DNA from: Diploptera punctata
Taxonomy: Eukaryota; Arthropoda; Insecta; Blattodea; Blaberidae
Direction: 5' to 3'
Length of the DNA: 64,000 bases
Assembly (NCBI GenBank): GCA_030220185.1
Contig: JASPKZ010001596.1
Location: 1,302,001-1,366,000, forward strand
The position numbers were made by a program, and so were the translations under genes. Under the pieces are notes generated by a model, which saw only the letters and a list, made by a program, of their open reading frames with translations, searched no databases and was not told the DNA's origin. Shown piece by piece: positions 1 to 10,953 of the stretch (positions within the stretch are counted from its first letter, which is position 1; every line of letters starts with the position of its first letter).

Positions 1-806
1 TTTTTATTTTATATCTGAAAATGAGGCCAACATAATATAAATACATTTTGGGTTATTGTATGCCAGAAAATGGTGGGTTTAATTTGTCCTCTTTTTTTTG
101 ACATTTTTTCACCTTTTTTTAAGGTCTTAGGTCTTTACATCTTTTTTTGCAACTTTACTTTCTTTTGTCTACATTTAAACCAATTGTATAATTCAAGATT
201 CTGCAAGGTCTAGTCTCAATTCCAAAGTCTTTAAAAAACACTATCTAGTTTTACTTTTTTAAAACTTTTCACATTCAAAACATGAGAAACTATTGAACCC
301 TCACAAAATATCATTATTTTTAACAACCAGCCAACTGACCACCTGAACTATTGTATTTCGACTTAAAATTTTCTAAGAAGTTGCCATTTTGTGACAATTA
401 CCTCGAGCAGATGGCGAAGGCAGCAAGCTTGTCTTTATCCACTCATTAGTAACTGCAATACTTTTATGTCTTTTTTTTCCAGTTTTTAGGTCTTTTATAG
501 GATACCTTTATGTATTTTTAAAGGCTTTTATAGGCATTTTATAGGTCCTCAACTTCTGAGCCCTAATCATCACAGAAACATCCTATATAAATACTCACCT
601 CATTAGTGATTGTCTCTGGAAAGCGTCCAGTACGTAGGTGAAAAATGAGGTGGAAGAATAACATTAATCATGATTTGAGGGACGTTGTTCCTGGAGAACA
701 ACAGTCATAAAGGTACTGAGAATGGAAACTAATTAGATCCCTAAACCGATCTAATAAGAAGAAGGATACAATTTCTCTTAAATAAATACATTTATGTTTT
801 TTATAG
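1..806. other. CAP intron, left part
   Basis: AT-rich intron DNA upstream of visible exon 1. About 610-700 contains a short plus-strand LINE remnant that reads MRWKNNINHDLRDV, matching the C-terminal end of the RTE-like LINEs elsewhere in this window (20490-20560, 29250-29330 minus). Nothing else is recognised. Confidence 0.5.
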
Positions 807-1005
807 GGCGCAGGCTCAATTTCTGGCTACAGCTGCACAATCGAAGGCTCCTACAAGTCAGTCGGATACAATTAATCTTCTGCAACCAACGTCGGCTCAG
901 ATTGTAGCAATACAAGAGTTTCGGGAGAAGAATCGTGGCTCACAACATTTCAACCACCTAAGTGCAGTTAGCGAGAGTATTGCAGCATTAGGATGGGTCA
1001 CTATA
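807..1005 (+). CDS. capt: CAP visible exon 1 (N-terminal helical domain, part)
   Basis: One base completes a codon from an upstream exon, then 66 codons follow. Blocks seen are LLQPTSAQI, FREKNRGS, FNHLSAVSES and ALGW, matching the conserved part of the CAP helical folded domain that binds cofilin-decorated actin. The acceptor is TTTTTTATAG before 807 and the donor is GTAAGT at 1006; the exon ends on a complete codon. Upstream exons encoding the oligomerising N terminus are outside the window. No stop or frameshift is present. Confidence 0.95.
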
Positions 1006-1084
1006 GTAAGTCTAATTTGAACTTTTATAGGAAAACTCACTATTAGGTTTAATTTAAGATTTAATTTAAAATTCTTTACACATC

Positions 1085-1870
1085 ACTTCAAATCCAATCT
1101 TCTAATTATGCCATGTGGTTTCATGATCAGTAATATTTTGACTGATGTTATGTCGGTCAGAAGAACTGCTTCTTATTCCCTCTGTTGGTGGACCGATGAA
1201 CCGATCCGATTTTTTCCGATTGAGGGTCTTTCCACTTTTCAGCGGTTGCCCTTTTACCAGCCGGCTGCTGGCCCTTCACATCCACATGTGTCAATCACAG
1301 AGGTAGATGATCAACAGCCAGTGTAGGGGTGACATGTGGTTAGCATGTCGAGTCCCTCAGCCGTTATAGCTGGTTCCTCAACCTGGAGCCGCTACTTATT
1401 GTAGCTACCCAATTGCCTCACGATTCTGGGTGGGCACCGGTCCCATACTGGCCGAAATACCATGAGAAAATTTCTTCCCCCATGGAGACTCGAACCAGCG
1501 CAAGTCCGTAGCTCTGCGCCAAGGCTTCCTACCTTAACCGCTCAGCTACGGCTAAATTAAATATTATTCCCCAGGAATTTCAAAATTCATAAGATTTTCT
1601 TTTCATTATTATTATTTTTTTATTTTGAATTAATTTTTTCCCAAACCGTGAGCTCTTTTGATTTTTTATTTGTTTAATTTAACTAGCTTTTAGATGTATT
1701 TCAGACCAAGCATTCTCATTTCTACCCGACTTCATGCCAGAAATGTCTATAGAGTTTTTTTATAATTGTTTTTATTGTTATTGTTATTAAGTTCTTTTTA
1801 TTAATTTCCTATGTTAATTAATTTTATTTTGAATGTCTGTAAAATGGTTGGAAAACAGACATCATGAGCA
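1085..1870 (-). mobile_element. Penelope-like element 3' fragment, interrupted by a SINE
   Basis: Read on the minus strand, 1870 to 1556 gives a decayed Penelope C-terminal region (fragments like SLIKQIKNQK, RFGKKLI and MNFEIPG), and the story continues at 1212 to 1085 after a SINE. The end at about 1108-1140 contains a decayed relative of the ribozyme-like motif seen at 26271-26330 (ATTACTGAT, then CATGAAACCA and TAATTAGAAGA). The element end at about 1020-1060 shows the shared terminal motif in reverse. No open frame remains. Confidence 0.6.
1213..1551 (-). mobile_element. tRNA-derived SINE, family 2, full-length copy
   Basis: The tRNA-like head is at about 1477-1551 on the minus strand, with box A AGCCGTAGCTGAGCGG-like and box B GGTTCGAGTCTC. 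The body matches copies at 27931-28279 and 43279-43614: a CCAGTATGGGACCGGTGCCC block, an ACACATGTGGATGTGAAGGG block and a GACCCTCAATCGGAA end. It is inserted in a Penelope 3' fragment. Confidence 0.85.
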
Positions 1871-1904
1871 AAATTAAAATTTTCCATAACATTGTCTATA
1901 CTAA

Positions 1905-2450
1905 TTCTGAGCTAAGTTCCAGTTGTACTGTAATCACACTTGCATAAGATATTACTCCGCCTATTGGAGGAAACCGTGATGCTACTTTTAACGGCCAAAT
2001 GACTGAATTGTGTACAGAACTGTCAATAATAGAAACATTCTTATTAGGCAACATCATATTTTATGGAAATAAGACTGAATACAAAATAAAATGGTACCAC
2101 TAATTAGAAACTTCCTCCATTTCATATTTATTTATGACAAAAAATTATATATGGGTTTACCTTATCAAATGTTTAAGCTTTTTCCATGATGTTGATATAT
2201 AATCCTTTATTTACATACAGTTTCATTACGAGCAGAGAATTTTTGCTCCATATTGACTCACCTGTAAATTTTGCTGTTATTTTCACCACATATTCAGTTG
2301 CTAATGTAGTATATTTTTCACTAAACTTCTTGAAAACATTCAAAATAATTTGTTTCTCTCTTCTTTTCAAAGGCTTTTCTTTCTGAAGTTTTATAAATTC
2401 TACAGAAGTGACCATTTTGAAACAATTGAAATTCCAGTGCATTCTGCATT
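1905..2450 (-). mobile_element. Dispersed repeat with transposase-like N-terminal ORF
   Basis: This repeat is related, in opposite orientation, to 30855-31380. The minus strand at 2173-2442 has an 89-codon open frame reading KPLKRREKQIILNVFKKFSE, a TLATEYVVKITAKFTG block and then a GTGAGT that could be a donor. A third decayed version is at 4330-4540 (KNGEKQKALNVFCKF). The pattern GEK-x-LNVF...YTG is like the N-terminal DNA-binding region of some insect DNA-transposon proteins, but I cannot name the family with certainty. Confidence 0.45.
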
Positions 2451-2861
2451 ACGTATGCATTACAATAAAAAATGCTTCTTTAATGTATTAAAATTATAAT
2501 TATATATTTTAAGATTCTCCCATATAACTTATATTGATCTGTTCCAGATCATCGGTTCCCAACAACCTTTATTGACTCGCGAACCCCTTCCACAACGATC
2601 TGAGTTGGGTGAACCACTGACTAAAAAGTACATACTGTAGACATTCATAAAATTTAAATCCATACAAAAAGTTTAATAACCTTAAATTATTTTTATTTAT
2701 ATTTAACTTTTATAGGAATTAATCACTATGAGGTTTAATTTAATTTCACCATAAACCTTAAATTAACTTAACCCTTAAAACATAAAGTTACTCTAGTTAC
2801 AGCTTAGAAGTTACACAATGAGTAGGCCTAGTTGCAATAATAAATACAAGTTTTCATTATT

Positions 2862-3345
2862 AAATTAATATTGAGAAGTTAAAGCTATTACTATGATAGA
2901 AATAAGTAATTAATGAACACAATTAAATTATTGTAAATCAATGGTAAAGAGAAAAATTTTTGCCTGAACCAGGAATCGAACCCCAAACCTCTAGCTTTCC
3001 ATTCTCTTTACCATTGATTTACAATAATTTAATTGTGTTCATTAATTTACTTATTTCTATCATAATAATAGCTTTAGCTTCTCAATATTAATTTAATAAA
3101 TAATGCTATAGCTATGTGGAGTCCCTTCATGTCTTCTTCAGGTAGAAGCCATTCATTGTGTATTTGTGAATGCTGATTCATTGCAATTGAATGTGGGACC
3201 AGTAGAGTAAGGTAAAGGAAGGATTTCTGCTTGGATGGGATGAAGCCTGAATTAACTCAGTGGACAGAGCATTAGCACAGAAAGCTAAAGGTTCGGGGTT
3301 TGATTCCCGGTTCAGGCAAAAAATTTTCTCTTTACCATTGACTTA
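2862..3345 (+). mobile_element. tRNA-derived SINE, family B, with inverted partial copy
   Basis: The tRNA-like head is at 3245-3318: acceptor ends GCCTGAA/TTCAGGC, box A TTAACTCAGTGGACAGAGC-like, box B GGTTTGATTCCC. The body upstream (3000-3244) matches, in reverse, the copy at 12432-12840. A second, reverse-oriented head fragment is at 2960-3000, and flanks 2862-2960 and 3001-3100 are inverted repeats, so the locus is a head-to-head composite. Confidence 0.8.
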
Positions 3346-3744
3346 CAAGTTTTCATTGTATTACTTACAGTACCTCTTCATTTGGAATTCAGTGAGAAGG
3401 TTGTGCCTGCTTTCTATGGCACAGAACTTTGAAGTCAGGAACCACAGAAGTTAAATAAAGTCTTGAATCACTTTCAGCACAGTCTGTTTCTGTATTTATT
3501 TTTTAAATACGTATATGAAGAAAACGACTTCACACAAATATGTGGATGAAAAGGGTAATAGTCATTATGACTTTATTCGCTAACACTGGGAACTCCTTTA
3601 AACTTAACCAAAAACCAATTAATGACAAAGATGTATGACTTTTTTGTAACTAAAAACCAGTGGAAATTTCGAGAAGCTGCTATTTTTCATTTACGCTTAA
3701 TGTGGACTCTAAAATTGTTGACTCTTTGAAGGGATTGCAAATCC

Positions 3745-3745
3745 A

Positions 3746-3807
<62 letters not shown>

Positions 3808-3812
3808 CATTA
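3745..3812. repeat. (ATT)n microsatellite
   Basis: About 20 uninterrupted ATT units followed by imperfect ones. They create an artificial leucine run in one reading frame. Confidence 0.97.
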
Positions 3813-4329
3813 TTATCACAATGCCACAGAAATGAAGGAAACAATAATAGGCCTAATCTCGAAACCTGCCATTACGAAAAAGTTTTGGCGCAGGTAGGAA
3901 AACGATGTTCTAGATAATACATATTTTTATTATTTTTATTTTTTTTATTTCAAGTGTTAGAACTACATTTTCTTACACACTTAAAGGTAAAATGTTATTC
4001 GACCAATGAAAATGCAGTCATACATCTATACTCTGTCCAGCGTAAGAAACACACTTGAGAAAAATAAATGGGCGGGTAATCCACGAAGCACATGACTTCT
4101 ACAATTCGTTCATGGCCAAAGCACAGTTCAGCAGAAGCGAAAAAATAGATTGTGTACTCGATTAATATAATTATGTATTTAAAGGTATTTATGTTAACTA
4201 TAGTTGATCAGAATACAGTATACACCTACATGTTTCTTCAAAGGTCAGAGAGTAACTAAAAATTTGCATTTGTTTGAAACTGAACACTCTGTGAGAGGAA
4301 GTTGAATGACAGTTACAAATATGGCGGCT

Positions 4330-4540
4330 GTCGAATAGTTTATGGTAACTTGATGATAAAATGTGAGATCAAAATTATAAGAAGCACTCTAAAGGAAAAT
4401 TATTAAAGAATGGTGAAAAACAGAAGGCGTTAAACGTATTTTGTAAGTTTATGGAACATAATGCTGGAACAATATAGTTAAATTAACTGCAGAATATACT
4501 GGTGCGTTGGAGAGTAGTGTTGTATATATATTCACAGGGA
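4330..4540 (+). mobile_element. Decayed relative of the 1905-2450 repeat
   Basis: In one frame the sequence reads LLKNGEKQKALNVFCKFMEH, then stops and a LQNILVRW-like tail; compare GEK/REKQIILNVF at 2173-2442 (minus) and 30905-31060. It is only a fragment with frameshifts. The sequence from 3460 to 4330 around the ATT run holds nothing else recognised. Confidence 0.35.
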
Positions 4541-4786
4541 ATTAAAATAAACTGATAATGTCAAAACGCTCAACAAAAGGCCTGAACCTGTTTTAATATA
4601 ACTTAATTAGTTTTGGACATACCATTGTGTGTGTTAATACAACCTGCAACATTAAAAATTAAAACAATTGTTGTGCATTAATTTATCAGCTTGTAATAAA
4701 CAGCTGACTGAGTTCACATGTACTTCTACACATGCTGTGTGGACTAATACATTTGGAAGTTAAATGTCAAAGTGTTTTTCTTAGGC

Positions 4787-5366
4787 TGGACAGACATTGG
4801 TTTATATTTGAAGAGAAAATTTTTTGCCCAGACCGAGACTCGAACCTGGGACCTTTGGCTTTCTTTTTCTCTTCAAATATAATTTATCCTTCAGTGAGAA
4901 ATGTTAAATTAATAATAAAAACATCAAATGTATGTAAGAGAAAAATTTGTGTCTAGATTAGAATTTGCCCCGATAGCTCAGATGGTAGAGAATTGGCCTA
5001 GAAAACCAAAGGTTCCGGGTTCGAGTCTCAGTCTGGGCGAAAATTTTTCTCTTCAAATATAATTTATCCTTCAGTGAGAAGTGTTAAATTAATGATAATA
5101 TCAATTGAAACCCTACTGGCTTTATAAAGTAGTGTTTAAATTCCCCATAAATGTCTTCTTAACTAAGAAGCCACCATTTGCAAAGATAGAAGCAAAGGCT
5201 TCATAGCATTTGGTGCTGGGAATTACAATGTATATAAGAGAAAAATTTGCATCTAGATCGGAACTTGCCCTAATAGCTCAGGTGGTATAGCATTGGCCTA
5301 GAAAGTACAGGTCCTAGATTCGAGTCTCAGTTTGAGCGAACATTTTTCTCTTCAAATATAGGATAA
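4787..5366 (+). mobile_element. Paired tRNA-SINE unit, family A (two heads 300 bp apart)
   Basis: Two plus-strand tRNA-like heads are at 4967-5039 and 5267-5338, with box A TAGCTCAGATGGTAGAG-like and box B GGTTCGAGTC; an inverted head fragment is at 4827-4864. Each head is followed by AAATTTTTCTCTTCAAATAT, and the shared body between them contains CTGGCTTTATAAAGTAG and CTTCTTAACTAAGAAGCC. The second head is preceded by AAGAGAAAAATTTGC. The same head-body-head layout with nearly the same spacing recurs at 35441-35811. Confidence 0.85.
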
Positions 5367-5489
5367 TAGTTTGTTTATATTACAACTGGAACTTGGTTCA
5401 GAAGAGGTACAGTGGCCATTGTATTCACATGTATTTTCTTAATTACATTGAATTTATCTCTAAGAGAGTGAAATTAATATTCATTGCAG

Positions 5490-5575
5490 TCGCCGGCTCC
5501 TGCACCTTACGTGAAGGAGATGAACGATGCTGGACAGTTTTACACGAACAGAGTGCTCAAAGACTGGAAAGAGAA
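5490..5575 (+). CDS. capt: CAP visible exon 2 (helical domain, part)
   Basis: This 86-bp exon encodes [17 protein letters not shown] and then a [11 protein letters not shown] block, the family's PYVKEMNDA...[11 protein letters not shown] region. It starts in phase 0 after the acceptor TTCATTGCAG, matching the end of the previous exon, and ends two bases into a lysine codon at a GTAAGT donor. The first base of the next exon completes that lysine. It lies about 120 bp beyond a paired tRNA-SINE unit. Confidence 0.94.
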
Positions 5576-5643
5576 GTAAGTACGAGTATATTGATTACCT
5601 TTATAGTGAAACTTCAGTTAATCATTTTGCGTCAAGGGATCTG

Positions 5644-6829
5644 AAAATAAACATTGAGTACAGGAAAATGATCAATTTGAATGCCTGTAAAAAATAATAT
5701 AAATTGTTAAATTTGTATGCATATAAAATTTAAAATAACATTTTTTCCACTTCACCTTATATCCTGTCTTCCAATTAGATTGGTTTTGTAACCTTAATGG
5801 TTACGTGATATTCAATTTCAGGCTATAAGGCCGTAGTCCATAAATGGTGTTTTTCCTAGATGTTTCTCCCTCAACTACGGAGGTCATCTTGAGTTCTTCT
5901 AGGTGATGTTCCCTTGTCGGAAGCTTAGCTGTGTATGAGTAATAGACTGATGGAATCCAATATTTATACTTGTGCTTGTTCCTGAATGGTTTCACGAAGT
6001 CGAAGCTGATTGGGTAGTCACTGCCAATGTAGAATCTGATCAGTTTGTTTCTGTTTCTTCGTTATTAAGTAGGCTTATACACCTGTTATTTAATATGTGA
6101 TATCAGGTTTTAGCCAGTTTTATACCTCCATCTTTTTATTAAAACTGTCTTCGTGTTTATACTGTGTAGTTCTGGCTTTAACTGCATTTGAGGGGTCTGT
6201 AGAGTATGGGGCGGTAAGAGGGGAGGGCAAGTTACAGGTACTGCCAGCAACTACCCTCAGTTTTAAAAACATAGTAGTTACTACACGTTAAATTTTTGTA
6301 TCTATTGTTAAATTTTTGTATCTACTAGTTCTGTGTTAGTGAGTAGTTTTGATATTTAATTTTAGGAAGTGATATTTTGAGGTTATTTTAATTATATTAT
6401 TTTTAGTCTGATCATCTTACTTCAATATTAATGTTGATTTGTTCTTGAAGAAATAAAACAGAATTGTTTTGAAACATGTTCAAGAGTAGTTTTGATGTCT
6501 AATAAGTTTGAAGTGTTCATTATAGAATAGCGTTATTTTTGTAACAATTTATGTTATGATTATTATTATTAATAAGAAAATGTTTTTTGCATGGCTACTA
6601 GTTCCTCCCCCTCTTGGCAATGTCCCCTCATGCCACACCTTTTGGTTTCACGAAGATGGCTACAGTTACCAGAACTGGACTGTAGTTACAGTTTTGGAGT
6701 ATTTTATAATTATATCAATGTCATCATTAAATGTTAACTTATAGCCAAGATATGTGAAATCATTAATTCTTTCTGAAATCTTGTTCCCAAACAAAGAAGT
6801 CGCTTAAGAATGTTTATTGATGTTTACAG
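5644..6829. other. CAP intron 2, mostly unrecognised
   Basis: AT-rich intron DNA. 6355-6500 holds a half fold-back: terminal motif in reverse (TTAGGAAGTGATATTTTGAG), then an arm that also occurs at 43980-44205 (CAATATTAATGTTGATTTG and AACAGAATTGTTTTGAAACA). The rest shows no gene or repeat I can name. Confidence 0.5.
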
Positions 6830-7083
6830 GGACAAAACACATGTTGATTGGGTGAAGTCATGGGTACAAACACTGACTGAGCTACAGCAGTTTGTAAAAC
6901 AGCACCACACGACGGGTTTGGTGTGGAGTGGTCAAGCCACCGCAGCGCCAGTGCCCCCTCCACCAGGACTTCCACCTCCACCTCCTCTCCTACCTGTAGG
7001 AGATATTGCTCCTAACATAGATGCTTCAATGGACCGCTCTGCCCTTTTTGCGGAGATCAACAAGGGGGAAGGAATAACTTCAA
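6830..7083 (+). CDS. capt: CAP visible exon 3 (end of helical domain, polyproline, start of WH2)
   Basis: The acceptor is GTTTACAG before 6830. The exon completes the split lysine, then reads DKTHVDWVKSW, a TELQQFVKQHHTTGLVWSG block and a polyproline segment (VPPPPGLPPPPPLLP, about 6951-7000), the site that in CAPs can bind profilin and SH3 domains. It ends in RSALFAEINKGEGITS, the start of the WH2-like actin-binding motif. The donor GTGAGT leaves one base of the last codon. The polyproline run is moderate in length and there is only one clear P-rich block, compared with two in many family members. Confidence 0.95.
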
Positions 7084-8486
7084 GTGAGTAAAGTCACTTT
7101 CAGGAACGAACGACAAAAAATTGAATTCAATATCCACAGAAAAGATACTCATATAAAATCCTCAGATTTTAACATAAACTTGCAATATTCAACAGTTTGA
7201 TGTACAGATGAACAAACAAACATTCTGTACCGTTTCGACTGAGGCTATGGTATCTATTATCGACTCATTTATATTATGAATTTATGCTATTGTTAAAATG
7301 ACTCATTAATTTATTATGCTATTATATTTACTCTTGCCCAAATCATGCCCTTCGTGAATTATCAATGAATAATCTCTAATCACAAACTCCACGGGCATCT
7401 ACAATAACATCTGAGACATAGGATTATAGCTTTCCAATACAACATTCAAGTTTAATACAGTAAAACCTGTCTATGAAGGAACATAGTGGTTCGTTAAATA
7501 TATTTCCGTCTTGGCAGTTTTCCTTCTTATAAAGGGTTCCCAAATTACAAGCTTGAATTTTCTCATGCAGTGTAAGGGTTTTACATGCACGCTTTAAAGA
7601 CATAACATATTGACTGAAATACAAACAAAATAGTGTATGTAACACAGTGCACGGCATTACAAAACATCTTTATTACACAAAAGCGAGAAGGAACTCAACT
7701 ACAGGAAGACTGAAGAGTTTCCCAACTCCCTCGCAGGTAACGTAAGCAGGCAAGAAAAAGCGAGGGATTCCTCACTGTCACACATAAGCAAGGGCATCCC
7801 TGCAATAGAATGGCAACACAAGAAGGTAAAACGATATAATGCAGAAAGCGTCATATGCAGAATTTTCATGCGTGGTCATTAATACTGTAATTATAATGTG
7901 CTGAAGAATAACTTTCTGTCTTACTGAGGTAAAAATTAACTATAGGTACTTTAAAAATCATTCCGTTTCCACGTTATCAAGGTTTCTGGCTTATACAGGC
8001 TTACATATAAAATTGTACTGTTCTGGAGATTTTTTTCCATCTCTACAGGTTTCCTTCTTATAAAGGTTCCAGCTAAGACAGGTATTACTGTATAATAGAT
8101 CAAGATCATGACAACAGAATAAATAACAGAGAACTGGTAAACAATACTGAACATAATATACAAGCAGAGAGTCTATGCGCTGGGCCCAATGTTGCGTAGA
8201 CATGCTTCATTCCCCAAATTAAACATCTGCTAGCTTCAAACACTATTAAACACATAGATTTTAAATGTTTAAGTTGACTTATTGTAATTATTATCGTAAC
8301 TCTGACTATAATCATGAGTGAGGACTTTAGAGGAAAGTAAACTACGTACTTTAGCTAGATTCATGTGAAAGGATTCTCTTGCAAAGTTAGAAATAATTAG
8401 CACTAGTATTTAACTAAAATTAATTTATCTTTAATAGAAAAATAATAGTCATTGAAAATATAATGAAAATAAACATACTTTAATGT
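7084..8486. other. CAP intron 3, left part, unrecognised
   Basis: No coding signal, RNA gene or named repeat is seen. A related short sequence occurs twice, at about 7480-7530 and 8020-8080 (GTTTTCCTTCTTATAAAGG-like), suggesting small diverged repeats. Confidence 0.4.
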
Positions 8487-8717
8487 TAAGGTAGAATATT
8501 TTTATCACTCACCTCATATTGTTCTTCTTATTTGATTATAAACTAGTTTCGGAACAGAAACTATATTGTTCTTCTTATTTGATTATAAACTAGTTTCGGA
8601 ACAGAAACTATGTTCCGAAACTAGTTTATAATCAAATAAGAAGAACAATATGAGGTGAGTGATAAAATATTCTACCTTAATGAATATACCTCATAGTGAG
8701 AATTCCTAAAATAAGTA
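8487..8717. mobile_element. Penelope-end fold-back element with 12-bp TSD
   Basis: A 231-bp element is flanked by a perfect duplication ATACTTTAATGT (8475-8486 and 8718-8729). It contains a hairpin: the arm 8487-8610 and its reverse complement 8611-8679, reaching out to ACTCACCTCATATTG / CAATATGAGGTGAGT. The left arm includes a 47-bp direct duplication (about 8518-8564 and 8565-8611). The right end carries the shared terminal motif (ACCTCATAGTGAGAATTCC). The arm contains GAAACTAGTTTAT, like the helix III part of the ribozyme-like 3' ends. Confidence 0.85.
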
Positions 8718-9120
8718 ATACTTTAATGTGTCTTCTTCTTATAAGTAACAAACATATCTATATATATATATTATGAATCATTCGATACAACAGTCAATCC
8801 TAACATACATTCCAAAATAATACTCAACGTTAATTCTTCTTTTACAGCCAAATAAATACAAATGTAGGTCTTGAAGGCGGCCGAGGGATTCTCAGCTCGA
8901 AATCCCTCGCTGAAACAAAATGCTCCAATACTTGAAGAAGACTCCAGCAGACTGCTTGGAAGACTGTTTAACTTCTCGTGTCACTAGAGATGGACCTCCT
9001 CTCTCACGCAAGACATGTGCACAGAGAGGGTAGGGGAAGGGTATATTATTCAGCAAGGACAGGAAAGAGGCACAGATTATAACAACAAACAAACAACAAA
9101 GTCACGACAACATAGACGAA

Positions 9121-9690
9121 AAAACACGCTTGCACAGTACAATTCCATTGAGTGAAGAAAATTTTAAGAAAGAATACAGTTACATTTTAAACATAGCTAG
9201 TTTAAATGGCTTTGGAAAGCAAATAATAATATATAAGTTAAAGAAATTCAAACAACAAAAAAGATTAAAAGAATACAACACCCTACAATCTGATTCCAAG
9301 GAAGAAAAACAATTCAAGAAAATTATATCATCCTGAAACACACAACAAATTAAGAAAATATTCAACAAATTCAATATAACATTAGCACCAATAAACATAT
9401 TTACTCTGGCTAATCTTCTAATAATTAATAAAAAAGTCAATATCCCACTTAGTAAGAAATCTGAAATTTATCAAAATAGTTGCATTGACTACAATAAAGT
9501 TTATATAGGGAAAAGTAAAAGAAATTTGGATACTTGTACAAAAGAACACTTTAGATATATAGAAAATGGTGAAATTGAAAAACTGGCAATTGCAACTCAT
9601 TGTTTGTTAGATATTCACATAATTGGAAGAGAAACCAAACTTTTTAAACATTTAAAGAAAGGAGCCTTTGGAATTAACAGTTTGGAGAAG
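9121..9690 (+). pseudogene. Penelope-like element fragment: RT thumb/linker and GIY-YIG endonuclease
   Basis: One frame with a single in-frame stop (TGA 9334-9336) runs for about 190 codons. It reads PLSEENFKKEYSYI..., then FNKFNITLAPINIF, NIPLSKKSEIYQNSC and VYIGKSKRNLDTCTKEH. The last part is the core of a GIY-YIG-type nuclease as found C-terminal to the reverse transcriptase in Penelope-like retroelements; the Y-I-G and downstream R and E-H positions are visible. Upstream RT and the C-terminal tail are missing. It lies inside CAP intron 3 on the CAP strand. Confidence 0.75.
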
Positions 9691-10062
9691 ATATAATTCA
9701 GTAGAACAAATATTTTTTTAATATAATTGTTCCATGGATTTTTGAAGTTCTGGGGAGCAGGATTTGATCTCAAAAATTCATTAAAACTACACCAAATTGC
9801 AGTTTGAAAGTTAATGGTTATGGCGGAAGTTCAACAGTGAAAGTTTTGGTTGAGGATAAAAGAAATAGCTTTAGAAACTGGTCCTGTGAAAAATCAAAGA
9901 GTTTTATGAGGTGACATGTAGAAAATTATTTTTGACTCACTTTTATAAATTATGAATTGTCTCATAATGTTAGTTCCTATCATAGAATATTAAATCACTT
10001 TCATGAGTTGCAGAAGAAAGTGCGGTTTGTTTCAGTATTTATTAAAATCCAGAAAAAAATTT

Positions 10063-10134
10063 ATGCCTAAATCAGGATTTGAATACAATGTCTCTGGTTC
10101 TGTACAGCAGCGCTCTTACCATCTGAATTAATTG
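10063..10134 (-). mobile_element. tRNA-like SINE head, single copy
   Basis: On the minus strand a tRNA-like head has decayed A and B boxes (ATTCAAATCCTGATTTAGGC at its 3' end) and is bounded by GAAAAAAATTTATGCC, resembling the AAGAGAAAAATTT flank of the other SINE heads. Confidence 0.55.
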
Positions 10135-10286
10135 GCTTACGATTTTATTTGTAGATCTTTCTATACTAATACAATTCCTGCTGGCAAGAAAGCAGTAAAC
10201 ATTTGTTTCGCTAATGCCATCTAGCGGCTTCTTAAACAACAATACTTTAAATGGGAATTTGGGAATTAACACAACATTTATAGCCA

Positions 10287-10822
10287 TCATCATCATAATT
10301 GGCTCGACAGCCCCATGTGGGCCTTGGCCGCCTTCAGAAACCTATGCCAGACTTCCCTGTTCTGCGCTTCATTCTTCCAGTTTTTTATTTTTAAAATTTT
10401 AATGTCTTGAATTATACCATCTTCCCATCTTAATTTAGGTCTTCCAACTCTTTTGGCCAATAGTGGTTGTTCATTGTAAATTCTTTTTGTAATCCTTTTG
10501 TTGTCCATGCGAATAATGAGTCCAGCCCATGCCAATCTATTAACTTTAACAAAATTCAAAATATCTGGCTGATTGTACAATTTATACAATTCATTATTGT
10601 ATCTCTTTCTCCATGCATTATTTTCTTTCACGGCACCAAAAATGGATCTCAGTATTTTCCTTTCAAAGCGCCCTAATAATTCCTCATCAGATTTCAACAT
10701 GGTCCAAGTTTCTGATGCGTAAGTTAACACTGGTCTAAGGAGAACTTTATAAATGAGTATTTTTGTCTTTCTAGATATAAACTGAGATCTAAACATTTTC
10801 CTGAGTCCAAAAAAACATTTGT
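10287..10822 (-). mobile_element. RTE-like LINE, 5'-truncated, with 13-bp TSD
   Basis: A 536-bp minus-strand insertion is bounded by a perfect duplication ACATTTATAGCCA (10274-10286, 10823-10835). It codes without a stop for the RT C-terminal region of a non-LTR retrotransposon: KILIYKVLLRPVLTYASETW, ERKILRSIFGAVKEN, YNNELYKLYNQPDI, LAWAGLIIRM, RVGRPKLRWEDGI. It ends in a short ATGATGATG-type tail, as do other copies here. An intact frame and exact duplication suggest a fairly young insertion. Confidence 0.9.
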
Positions 10823-10953
10823 ACATTTATAGCCAGTGAAGCTAAAATTAAGCATACATATATTTTATTTCTATTCAAATTGGATTAAATTTTGAGGCAG
10901 GAATTGAATATTGAAGAGAAAACTTCAGAAATATTAGTTTATTTTTTAATCTT

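Noticed and set aside
1108..1326. 72-codon plus frame
   Set aside because: Runs antisense through a Penelope end and SINE family 2; no coding meaning.
3660..3917. 85-codon plus frame with a long leucine run
   Set aside because: The leucines are the translation of the (ATT)n microsatellite; no other protein feature.
4967..5039. Functional tRNA gene
   Set aside because: A and B boxes are good and a cloverleaf is possible, but the head is repeated many times with the same SINE flanks and has mismatched acceptor stems. It is better explained as a SINE promoter.
6097..6291. 64-codon frame in CAP intron 2 as an alternative exon
   Set aside because: No CAP similarity, no matching splice phase, and exons 2 and 3 join perfectly without it.
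8518..8611. CRISPR-like direct repeats
   Set aside because: Only two 47-bp units without spacers, inside a fold-back element of an animal genome.
10214..10402. Plus frame over the LINE tail
   Set aside because: Antisense shadow of the minus-strand LINE ORF at 10293-10826.
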